Source: Chitinophagales bacterium (lineage in GTDB: Bacteria; Bacteroidota; Bacteroidia; Chitinophagales; UBA2359). From it: 64,000 nt of DNA. A model generated the notes under the pieces. It was given only the letters and a program-made list of their open reading frames with translations, did not search any database and was not told the origin of the DNA. The stretch spans positions 1,261,501 through 1,325,500 of the forward strand of contig JAWKLZ010000003.1 of NCBI GenBank assembly GCA_041392475.1. The letters are read 5' to 3'. The translations under genes and the position numbers were made by a program. Positions 9,183 to 15,837 of this stretch are shown piece by piece (the first letter of the stretch is position 1; each line of letters starts with the position of its first letter).

Positions 9183-10439
9183 ATGAGTATGGAACAAATG
9201 GCTGCTGAGGCAGTGCAAGAAAAATTTTCTAAAGACAACATTCAGATTTTACTTTTGGAACGTATCCATCCAATTGCATTAGAAACCTTCAATGCCGCAG
9301 GTTACAGCAATGTAGAACTACTGGATAGAGCTTTGTCGGAAGAAGAATTGATTGAAAAAATAAAATCGGTTCGCCTAATTGGAATTCGCTCTAAATCTCA
9401 GATTACGGCAAAGGTATTGGAACACGCCAAAAAACTATTGGGCATTGGCTGTTTTTGTATTGGAACCAATCAAGTGGATTTGGAAACAGCTACTCAAGAC
9501 GGCGTAGCAGTATTTAATTCGCCTTATAGCAACACCCGTTCGGTGGCAGAATTGGTGATTGCAGAAACGGTGATGTTGATGCGTGGAATTCCCGAAAAAA
9601 GTACAGCTGCACACGAAGGTCGCTGGCTCAAACAAGCAGAGGGGAGTTTTGAAGTGCGTGGTAAAACAATGGGAATCATCGGATACGGCCATATTGGTTC
9701 GCAGGTCAGTGTGTTGGCTGAATCTATGGGTTTGAAGGTTTTATACTACGATATCGTTCCTAAATTACCTTTGGGAAATGCAGAACCTGTTGATACATTG
9801 GAAGAATTGTTGAACCGTTCGGATGTGGTGACACTTCACGTACCAGCTACTTCAATGACCAAAAATATGTTCAGGGCAGAGCAAATTGCTCAGATGAAAA
9901 AAGGTGCTTTCCTTATCAATTTGAGTCGAGGTACGGTTGTTGATATTGAAGCCTTGAAAGTTGCTTTGGACGAAAAGTACCTTGCAGGAGCTGCAATTGA
10001 TGTGTTTCCATTGGAACCCAAAGAAGACGGTGAACTTTTCCGCTCACCACTTCAAGGGCTTCCAAATGTAATCTTGACTCCTCATATCGGTGGTTCGACC
10101 GAAGAAGCGCAGGTAAACATCGGTAAGGATGCGGCAAACAAACTCATTAATTACCTTGAAAAAGGCACAACAGTTGGTTCTCACACCATTCCCGAATTGA
10201 GCTTGACCCCCTACAAAAATGCCCACCGTATATTGAATGTTCACCACAACGTGCCAGGTGTTTTGAGTGAAATCAACGGCAAAATGTCGGAGCATGGCAT
10301 CAATATTTTGGGACAGCACTTAGCGACTAATGATAAGATTGGTTATGTTGTAATTGATGTTGCCAAATCAGGTTCACACAAGGCATTGAAGGAAATCAAA
10401 AAGATCAAACATACAATTCAAGCAAGAATATTGTATTAG
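9183..10439 (+). CDS. serA: D-3-phosphoglycerate dehydrogenase
   Basis: A 418-residue NAD-dependent dehydrogenase that oxidises 3-phosphoglycerate to 3-phosphohydroxypyruvate, the first step of serine synthesis. The dinucleotide-binding loop GIIGYGHIGS begins near residue 164. The catalytic elements include NLSRGTVVDIEAL, the acidic DVFPLEP segment and the His of LTPHIGGSTEEAQ. The C-terminal 75 residues form an ACT domain (HNVPGVLSEINGKMSEHGIN), which gives serine feedback control in the E. coli-type enzyme. Length matches that type. A strong terminator follows directly. The 15-residue N-terminal extension makes the exact start slightly uncertain. Confidence 0.95.
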   Translation: MSMEQMAAEAVQEKFSKDNIQILLLERIHPIALETFNAAGYSNVELLDRALSEEELIEKIKSVRLIGIRSKSQITAKVLEHAKKLLGIGCFCIGTNQVDLETATQDGVAVFNSPYSNTRSVAELVIAETVMLMRGIPEKSTAAHEGRWLKQAEGSFEVRGKTMGIIGYGHIGSQVSVLAESMGLKVLYYDIVPKLPLGNAEPVDTLEELLNRSDVVTLHVPATSMTKNMFRAEQIAQMKKGAFLINLSRGTVVDIEALKVALDEKYLAGAAIDVFPLEPKEDGELFRSPLQGLPNVILTPHIGGSTEEAQVNIGKDAANKLINYLEKGTTVGSHTIPELSLTPYKNAHRILNVHHNVPGVLSEINGKMSEHGINILGQHLATNDKIGYVVIDVAKSGSHKALKEIKKIKHTIQARILY

Positions 10440-10468
10440 TCTCTTGTGTATAAATTGAGAATTAAAAG

Positions 10469-10506
10469 GCCTTTATGGATATTTGGATATCTATAAAGGC
10501 TTTTTT
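10469..10506 (+). terminator. Terminator of serA
   Basis: Stem GCCTTTATGGATAT pairs with ATATCTATAAAGGC (with G-T pairs) and is followed by a run of six T. It ends serA transcription just before the first DUF58 3'-end copy. Confidence 0.85.
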
Positions 10507-10512
10507 ATATCA

Positions 10513-10663
10513 AGCCCCTCGACTTCAATTCCAAATACTTATTAATCGTGTTCACCGTCAAATTTTGGGGGCTTGTCAAAATTGCTTGAATGCCGTGTAG
10601 CTGCAATTCCTTCACAATCTGTCGTTTCTCGAAGGGAAACTTTTCGGCAATGGTTTTTTGGTA
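10513..10663 (-). repeat. DUF58 3'-end copy 1 (outermost, detached)
   Basis: About 150 bp nearly identical (around 96% by eye) to the last 50 codons and stop of the DUF58 gene (12563-12713). It still reads through to the same C-terminal residues (YLELKSRGLI, then stop) on the minus strand but has no gene body upstream. Homology ends at the codons for YQKTIAEK, where the sequence changes to an unrelated one before the DUF433 gene. Confidence 0.9.
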
Positions 10664-10723
10664 GGATTGAACCATTGACCAAAGATGAGTGTTTTTAATT
10701 TCTACAGGTTAAAATCTATTAAA

Positions 10724-11038
10724 ATGATTAACAAATCAACAGCTTACAAGCATATCTATTTGCAAAAAAGTGGACAAGCTTACATTGAAGGAACAAGAAC
10801 CAAAGTCACTGAACTTATAGTAGAAAAACTGGCTTATGGTTGGGATGCAGAAGCATTGTCATTACAGCATGATTATTTGACTTTAGGACAAATCTATTCT
10901 GCATTGGCATTTTATTATGACCATCAAAAGGAGATGGATGAAAGTATTCAACAGGATTTGAAAGTCTTCGATAGAATGGCAAAGAATGTGAAAGAAAGTC
11001 CTTTGGTGACTAAGCTTAAATCAGCAAAAACATGGTAG
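10724..11038 (+). CDS. DUF433 family antitoxin candidate
   Basis: About 104 residues. DUF433 (PF04255) proteins are small DNA-binding-like proteins often encoded before a DUF5615 PIN-like protein; the pair is predicted to be a toxin-antitoxin system. The family pattern is visible: an opening strand (HIYLQKSGQAYIEGTRTKV), the helical 'VEKLAYGWDAEALSLQHDYLTLGQIYSALAFYYDH' region (split here by residue use of Leu and Tyr) and an acidic, Lys-rich tail. I chose ATG 10724; an ATG at 10685 gives 13 unconvincing extra residues. It overlaps the next gene by 7 bases, so the pair is translationally coupled. It is part of module 1, between DUF58 3'-end copies 1 and 2. Confidence 0.8.
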   Translation: MINKSTAYKHIYLQKSGQAYIEGTRTKVTELIVEKLAYGWDAEALSLQHDYLTLGQIYSALAFYYDHQKEMDESIQQDLKVFDRMAKNVKESPLVTKLKSAKTW

Positions 11039-11376
11039 GTTTCTATATGGATGTTCATATTCCAAGAGCAATTACCAATGGTTTGCGAATCAGAGGAGTT
11101 GATGTTTTGACTGCACAGGAAGACAATGCAACAACTATGGAGGATGCTAAAATTTTAGATAGAGCAGGAGTTTTAAATCGTATCGTATTTTCATTTGACA
11201 ACGATTTTCTCAAAGAGGCACATAGCAGACAAATGGAGGGCTTTAATTTTGTAGGTGTTGTCTATGCACATGCTTTGAGGGTTACTGTTGGAGAATGTGT
11301 GAGGGATTTAGAATTAATAGCTGAATTGGCAACACTTGAAGAAATGGAAAATCAAGTAGTTTATTTGCCCTTATAG
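11032..11376 (+). CDS. DUF5615 PIN-like toxin candidate
   Basis: A 114-residue protein of the DUF5615 family (PF18480), predicted to be PIN-like nucleases that act as toxins with DUF433 partners. Expected acidic residues are present: Asp in FYMDVHIPRAI near the N-terminus, the Asp pair region VDVLTAQED, and the SFDNDFLKEA segment near residue 60 that matches the family's core 'v.TnD.DF' strand. Length is typical. The start overlaps the end of the DUF433 gene. The reading frame is open and shows no sign of decay. Toxicity is an inference from the family. Confidence 0.8.
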   Translation: MVGFYMDVHIPRAITNGLRIRGVDVLTAQEDNATTMEDAKILDRAGVLNRIVFSFDNDFLKEAHSRQMEGFNFVGVVYAHALRVTVGECVRDLELIAELATLEEMENQVVYLPL

Positions 11377-11384
11377 AATGATTA

Positions 11385-11532
11385 AATCAATCCCCTCGAC
11401 TTCAATTCCAAATATTTATTAATCGTATTCACCGTCAAATTTTGCGGACTCGTCAAAATCGCTTGAATGCCGTGTAGCTGCAATTCCTTTACAATCTGTC
11501 GTTTCTCAAAAGCAAACTTTTCGGCAATGGTT
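11385..11532 (-). repeat. DUF58 3'-end copy 2 (interrupted by a small element)
   Basis: A second detached copy of the DUF58 C-terminal coding end, about 97% identical to the gene's own end by eye, with its stop codon on the minus strand. It is broken at ATGGTT by the 134-bp element at 11535-11668. Past that element it resumes as TTTATAGGAATGA, which resembles the junction of copy 1 (TTTGGTAGGATTGA). It separates the DUF433/DUF5615 module from the nucleotidyltransferase/HEPN module. Confidence 0.9.
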
Positions 11533-11534
11533 CT

Positions 11535-11668
11535 GACTCATGGATATTTTTAGTGGAGCAGTTAAAGACTTTTGTAGTTTTCTTTTGAGAGTATACTGAT
11601 TTTCAAACATTCCATATCTTTAAGAATAAACTACAAAAGTCTCATTCCACTAAAATCTTCGATGAACC
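11535..11668. mobile_element. MITE-like element with 8-bp target duplication (variant family)
   Basis: A 134-bp non-coding element flanked by a perfect direct repeat ATGGTTCT (11527-11534 and 11669-11676). Its ends are imperfect inverted repeats of about 23 bp sharing TTTTAGTGGA (11547-11556 and complement 11646-11655). A perfect internal pair follows, AGACTTTTGTAGTTT at 11566-11580 with its complement at 11628-11642. The nested-hairpin design matches the 140-bp family at 6496, 18570 and 45896, but the sequence differs. Confidence 0.75.
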
Positions 11669-11757
11669 ATGGTTCTTTTATAGGAATGAGCTAACTTATT
11701 GAACCAATGAATGATCTTGACTGTTTGATGAAAGTAATAGCAATTTAATAAATAACA

Positions 11758-12087
11758 ATGAATACTTTCCAAAATATACAACCGATTCTTACAGACCTAA
11801 AGCAATCATTACAAACATTGTATGGAGAACGTTTGGCTTCACTGATTCTTTTTGGCTCTTATGCCCGAAACGAGGCACGAGAAGACTCTGATATTGACAT
11901 ATTGATGGTATTAAACGATGACGAAATTGCTCCTTTTACCGAAATTGACAAAATTAGTGACATTACTTTTCAACTGCTATTGGACAAAGGAAAAGTCATT
12001 CAAGTAGTACCTACCAACAAAGATAAATATGAACATCAATTGAATCCATTGTATATACAAATCAGAAAACAGGGCATATTGTTATGA
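11758..12087 (+). CDS. MNT-type nucleotidyltransferase (MntA-like antitoxin candidate)
   Basis: A 109-residue minimal nucleotidyltransferase. The family signature GSYARNEAREDSDIDILMVL (GSxxRxExxxxSDxDL) is intact near residues 32-51, giving the two metal-binding aspartates. In MntA/HepT systems the MNT protein neutralises the HEPN toxin by adding AMP to it (established for characterised members). The next gene encodes a HEPN protein and overlaps by 4 bases, so this is a typical MNT-HEPN operon. It belongs to module 2, between DUF58 3'-end copies 2 and 3. The start codon is the ATG right after an AT-rich leader. Confidence 0.85.
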   Translation: MNTFQNIQPILTDLKQSLQTLYGERLASLILFGSYARNEAREDSDIDILMVLNDDEIAPFTEIDKISDITFQLLLDKGKVIQVVPTNKDKYEHQLNPLYIQIRKQGILL

Positions 12088-12475
12088 CAAATACTTACGT
12101 TATTTTGATTTCTAAAGCTCAAGAAAACCTTGAAGATGCAACTTTTCTTTATGAAGAAAGAGGTAGTAAGGAATCGGCTGTTTCACGGACATACTATTCG
12201 ATGTATTATGCAACGGAGGCTACTTTGCTCACCAAAGGAGTAGTCGCTCATTCTCATAGTGGGCAAATTGCTCAATTTAGTTTGCACTTTATCAAGACAA
12301 ATGAAATACCCCTCGAATATGGCAAAATGTTGGGCAAAGCATTGGAAAAAGACAATTGTGTGATTATGAGATTGAAGCAAATATTTCAGATATTGAGGTA
12401 GAACAAATTTTAGAGGATGCTAAATTATACATTGAGTTTCTTAAGAAATTTCTGGAGGATAGAGGTTTCTTGTAA
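12084..12475 (+). pseudogene. HEPN domain protein (HepT-like toxin), frameshifted
   Basis: The first 91 or so codons give a HEPN domain N-terminus (ISKAQENLEDATFLYEERGS, then AVSRTYYSMYYATEATL). At the run of five A near 12350 the frame breaks: the original frame runs to a stop at 12401. The next frame supplies the expected rest (QLCDYEIEANISDIEVEQ, then ILEDAKLYIEFLKKFLEDRG) with a stop at 12473-12475. One extra A would give a 130-residue protein with the R...DY region restored. So it is either a real one-base deletion that disables the toxin or a homopolymer sequencing error. It overlaps the upstream MNT gene by 4 bases. PF05168-type HEPN is the likely family. Confidence 0.8.
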
Positions 12476-12562
12476 AAAATAAGTCAAACAAAACTCTCCG
12501 CCTCTTCATCTCTGCGTTCAAACTCCAAAACCGCAAAAGAAAAACCTCTGTGCCTCCGAGCC

Positions 12563-12713
12563 TCAAATCAATCCCCTCGACTTCAATTCCAAATACTTAT
12601 TAATCGTATTCACCGTCAAATTTTGCGGACTTGTCAAAATTGCTTGAATGCCGTGTAGCTGCAATTCCTTCACAATCTGTCGTTTCTCAAAAGCAAACTT
12701 TTCGGCAATGGTT
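12563..12713 (-). repeat. DUF58 3'-end copy 3 (native gene end)
   Basis: The part of the intact DUF58 gene that is repeated at 10513-10663 and 11385-11532. Homology covers the last 50 codons plus the stop. It is listed separately because the three direct copies define two modules that each contain a small toxin-antitoxin-like gene pair. Confidence 0.9.
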
Positions 12714-13897
12714 TTTTGGTAAATCGGTAGAACACCATCGGCAGGAGCTTCAAGAAGTTCCTTAAGTTCGGTGTTTTCGAAGAAAATCACCACCACCAAA
12801 TGCCTTTTGGCAATTTTGCGGATAGAAGGAAGTTGCCTTTGAAGGGCAGAAAGGCTCTCAAAATTGGTAAACAAAAGTAGGAGACTTCGGCGGTTGATTT
12901 TGTGGCGGATATTGGCGTAGAGTTTTTCGTAGTCCGACTCCAAAAAGCGGGTTTGTAGGTTGAACAAACCCTCTTGAATCGTCCGCATTTGCCGCATTTG
13001 ATTTTTGGCGGGGAGGAGAATGCCCATTTTTTCGGCAAAAGTCACCAAGCCCGCTTTGTCGCCCTTTTTGATGGCAATGTTGGAAATCACCAAACTCGCA
13101 TTGACAGCATAATCCAAAAGTGACATCCCTTCAAAGGGCATTTTCATGACACGTCCACTGTCAATAATCGAGAAAATTTGCTGCGATTTTTCGTCTTGAA
13201 ATTGATTCACCATCAACTGATTGCGCCGAGCAGTTGCCTTCCAATTGATGATGCGGTAATCGTCGCCCATCACATATTCTTTGATTTGCTCAAACTCCAT
13301 GCTGTGACCAATACGGCGTATTTTTTTGATGCCGTATTCCAGTTTTTGGTTAGAAAAGGCAATCAACTCAAATTTTCGCATTTGCAGAAATGAAGGATAA
13401 ACAGGCACCATTTTATCCGCCGAAAAAACATAGCGTCGGTTGACAAGCGATAGGGGAGAAGCCACCAACACATTGAGCGCACCAAAATGATACTCACCTC
13501 TTTCGGTCGGTCGGAGTTGATAGACAATGCTTTTTGAAGCCGCTGTTTTCAGATTTTCGATGAATGAAACATCCCGTCTTTGAAACTGAAAAGGCAGTTC
13601 GTCAATGATTTGGGTTTGTATGTTGAAGGGATAGTAGTTTTCGAGGTAAATGTGGACATCATTTTGGTCGCCATTGGAGAACAATTCGGGCGTTTCTCGA
13701 TAGCCAAAAAGTCCCTTTTTGATTCGGTACAACAATGTCATGTCTATCAGCAATCCCAAAACCAAAGCAAATACTGCGAGTTTGGCTATACCCAAGAGCG
13801 CAGGATAGGAGTAGGCGAGCATAAATAGCAGCACCACTAAACCGAGTAGTACAAAAAAACGTTGGTGAATAAACAAGCTTTTAAAAAATGAAAGCAT
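12563..13897 (-). CDS. DUF58 domain-containing protein
   Basis: About 444 residues. Two N-terminal hydrophobic segments (FFVLLGLVVLLFMLAYSYPAL and ALLGIAKLAVFALVLGLL, cut here at the motif level) are followed by a cytoplasmic region with the DUF58 core (PF01882): RRIGHSMEFEQIKEYVMGDD then INWKATARRNQLMVNQFQDE. The C-terminal half is von Willebrand factor A-like (IFSIIDSGRVM). Members are usually encoded beside MoxR ATPases; none is seen here. Role unknown, possibly envelope or assembly related. I chose ATG 13897; a TTG at 13939 would add 14 residues. It is divergent from the ParA gene. Its last 50 codons are duplicated twice downstream. Confidence 0.85.
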   Translation of the reverse strand: MLSFFKSLFIHQRFFVLLGLVVLLFMLAYSYPALLGIAKLAVFALVLGLLIDMTLLYRIKKGLFGYRETPELFSNGDQNDVHIYLENYYPFNIQTQIIDELPFQFQRRDVSFIENLKTAASKSIVYQLRPTERGEYHFGALNVLVASPLSLVNRRYVFSADKMVPVYPSFLQMRKFELIAFSNQKLEYGIKKIRRIGHSMEFEQIKEYVMGDDYRIINWKATARRNQLMVNQFQDEKSQQIFSIIDSGRVMKMPFEGMSLLDYAVNASLVISNIAIKKGDKAGLVTFAEKMGILLPAKNQMRQMRTIQEGLFNLQTRFLESDYEKLYANIRHKINRRSLLLLFTNFESLSALQRQLPSIRKIAKRHLVVVIFFENTELKELLEAPADGVLPIYQKTIAEKFAFEKRQIVKELQLHGIQAILTSPQNLTVNTINKYLELKSRGLI

Positions 13898-13957
13898 GGT
13901 TTTGGTTTTTAGCACAAAAGGCGTTATTTTAGCGACCAACTAAATTTATTTACAAGA

Positions 13958-14707
13958 ATGGGTCAAGTTATCACTTTTAGCAACCACAAAGGCGGTGTAG
14001 GTAAAACTACTTCGACGGTCAATGTTGGGGTTGCACTATCCGAAATGGGGCAAAAAGTCTTGTTGATTGATTTAGACCCACAAGCGAATTTAACGCAAAG
14101 TTTTGGTATCACCAAAGTCAACTTCAATATCTACGAATCACTCATTGGTCGCTATGAACTTCGATGGACTTCCATCACCGAAAATTTGGATGTTGTGCCT
14201 TCCACTTTAGACCTTTCGGGAGCCGAAACAGAATTGGTTTCAGAACCGGGGAGGGAGTTTATTTTGAAGGAGCTGATAGAAGCTATCAGAGATCAATACG
14301 ATTTTGTATTGATAGATACACCTCCTTCTTTGGGGTTGCTGACTGTCAATGCTTTGACGGCAGCTGATGCGGTGTATATTCCCCTTCAAGCGGAATATTT
14401 AGCATTGCAGGGATTGACCAAATTGACATCGGTTATTCGCAAAATCCAGAAAAGACTCAATCGAAATTTGCAGCTTGGAGGGGTATTTCTTACCCAATAC
14501 GATAGCCGAAAAATACTGAACCGAGAAGTAGCCGAAATGGTTTCTAACTACTTCAAAGACAAAGTATTCAAAACCAAAATTCGGGATAATGTGGCATTGG
14601 CAGAAGCTCCCTCTTTGGGCAAAGACATCTTCAACTACAACAACAAAAGCAATGGCGCAAAAGATTATATGAATCTATCGAAGGAGATTTTGAAGCGAAA
14701 TCAGTAG
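13958..14707 (+). CDS. ParA/Soj family ATPase
   Basis: A 249-residue P-loop ATPase of the ParA/MinD superfamily. The deviant Walker A motif KGGVGKTTST is near residues 10-19 with the signature Lys at its start. Walker A' (LIDLDPQANLTQSFG) and the Walker B region (FVLIDTPPSLGLLTVNAL) follow. Such proteins form ATP-dependent dimers that position chromosome, plasmid or protein cargo. No ParB or parS-like repeats are visible in the neighbourhood, so whether this is the chromosomal Soj or an orphan positioning ATPase is open. The gene is complete and typical in length, divergent from DUF58. Confidence 0.9.
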   Translation: MGQVITFSNHKGGVGKTTSTVNVGVALSEMGQKVLLIDLDPQANLTQSFGITKVNFNIYESLIGRYELRWTSITENLDVVPSTLDLSGAETELVSEPGREFILKELIEAIRDQYDFVLIDTPPSLGLLTVNALTAADAVYIPLQAEYLALQGLTKLTSVIRKIQKRLNRNLQLGGVFLTQYDSRKILNREVAEMVSNYFKDKVFKTKIRDNVALAEAPSLGKDIFNYNNKSNGAKDYMNLSKEILKRNQ

Positions 14708-14741
14708 GTTTACTTTGAATAAACTTCCCCTTTGTACACAA

Positions 14742-14824
14742 AGACTTCGGAAGTTTTACTTTAGAAGAGGATAGCCTTGAGGGAAATAACTTTTGATTTT
14801 TTAAAAGGCAAACTTCCGAAGTCT
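14742..14824. repeat. Diverged relative of the MITE-like family (copy D)
   Basis: Keeps the perfect internal inverted pair AGACTTCGGAAGTTT (14742-14756) and its complement (14810-14824), plus a recognisable centre (TTTTGATTTTTTAAA). The outer GGTTCTTTGACAA ends are absent or degraded. It lies between the convergent ParA and folD genes, where it may act as a terminator hairpin. Confidence 0.6.
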
Positions 14825-14853
14825 CACACCATAAATTTTGACAGACGACGGTT

Positions 14854-15738
14854 TTATTTCGGATATACCTCTCCTTTCACCGCCCTCATTGTGTTTTTAA
14901 TCAACGAAATAACGGTCATTGGCCCAACACCTCCAGGAACAGGAGTAATCGCACTACATTTTGGAGCGACCTCGCTGTATTTCACATCACCCGCCAATCT
15001 ATAGCCACTTTTTTTAGAAGCATCTGCCACACGAGTTGTACCCACGTCAATAATGACCACCCCTTCTTTCACCATATCGGCAGTCACATATTCGGGAATC
15101 CCCAAAGCCACAATCAAAATATCGGCGTTCAAGGTGTGTTTCTTCAAATCTTTCGTTCGGCTGTGACAAACCGTCACCGTTGCATTGCCGGGATAACCAT
15201 TGTTTGACATCAAAATGCTCACAGGTCGGCCCACAATATTGCTGCGGCCCAAAACTACACACTCTTTGCCTTGTGTTTCAATTTGATAATGCTCCAAAAT
15301 CTGCATGATGCCATAAGGCGTAGCGGGTAAAAAACAAGGCACATTTTGCGCCATCCGACCTACGTTGATAGAATGAAAACCGTCCACATCTTTGCGGTGG
15401 TCAATCGCTTCAATCACCTTGTCCACGTCAATGTGTTTGGGAAGCGGCAATTGAACAATAAAGCCGTCAATATCTGCATCATTGTTGAGTCTTTCGACTT
15501 CACTCAATAGTGCTTCCTCCGAAATTGTGTCAACATGTTTGACCAATGAAGATTTAATCCCCAATTGCTCACACATACGTACTTTATGCCCCACATACGT
15601 TTCACTCGCTCCATCACTACCCACCAAAATGACTGCCAAATGCGGCTGTTTGCCACCGCTTGCCACCCATTCTGCTACTTCTTCTTTTACTTGTGCCTGT
15701 ATGATTTTGGAAAGATCTTTTCCACTAAGAATTTGCAT
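14854..15738 (-). CDS. folD: Bifunctional methylenetetrahydrofolate dehydrogenase/cyclohydrolase
   Basis: A 294-residue FolD. It catalyses NADP-dependent oxidation of 5,10-methylene-THF and hydrolysis to 10-formyl-THF, supplying one-carbon units for purines and fMet-tRNA. Visible signatures: the catalytic Lys segment ETYVGHKVRMCEQLGI, the QLPLPKHID strand, DVDGFHSINVG, the Rossmann loop VVLGRSNIVGRPVSILM and the closing motif PVPGGVGPMTVISL. Length is normal. It is on the minus strand and not obviously in an operon; a pair of 19-bp direct repeats lies just upstream of its start. Confidence 0.97.
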   Translation of the reverse strand: MQILSGKDLSKIIQAQVKEEVAEWVASGGKQPHLAVILVGSDGASETYVGHKVRMCEQLGIKSSLVKHVDTISEEALLSEVERLNNDADIDGFIVQLPLPKHIDVDKVIEAIDHRKDVDGFHSINVGRMAQNVPCFLPATPYGIMQILEHYQIETQGKECVVLGRSNIVGRPVSILMSNNGYPGNATVTVCHSRTKDLKKHTLNADILIVALGIPEYVTADMVKEGVVIIDVGTTRVADASKKSGYRLAGDVKYSEVAPKCSAITPVPGGVGPMTVISLIKNTMRAVKGEVYPK

Positions 15739-15747
15739 ATCTTTTTA

Positions 15748-15790
15748 GTGTTAATATGTTAAGGTTTTGCGGTGTTAATGTGTTAAGGTT
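15748..15790. repeat. Tandem 19-bp direct repeat upstream of folD
   Basis: GTGTTAATATGTTAAGGTT (15748-15766) and GTGTTAATGTGTTAAGGTT (15772-15790) differ at one base. They lie 10 bases from the folD start on its leader side. Purpose unknown; G/T-rich words of this type also precede fdhD, dnaK and a lipoprotein gene. Confidence 0.6.
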
Positions 15791-15837
15791 GTTTGTATTG
15801 GTGTTTTGAATTTTTAAATATCAAATATCAAACCTCC

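Noticed and set aside
13958..14707. Plasmid or chromosome partition locus (parAB-parS)
   Set aside because: Only the ParA-type ATPase is present; no ParB gene or inverted-repeat parS site is visible beside it.
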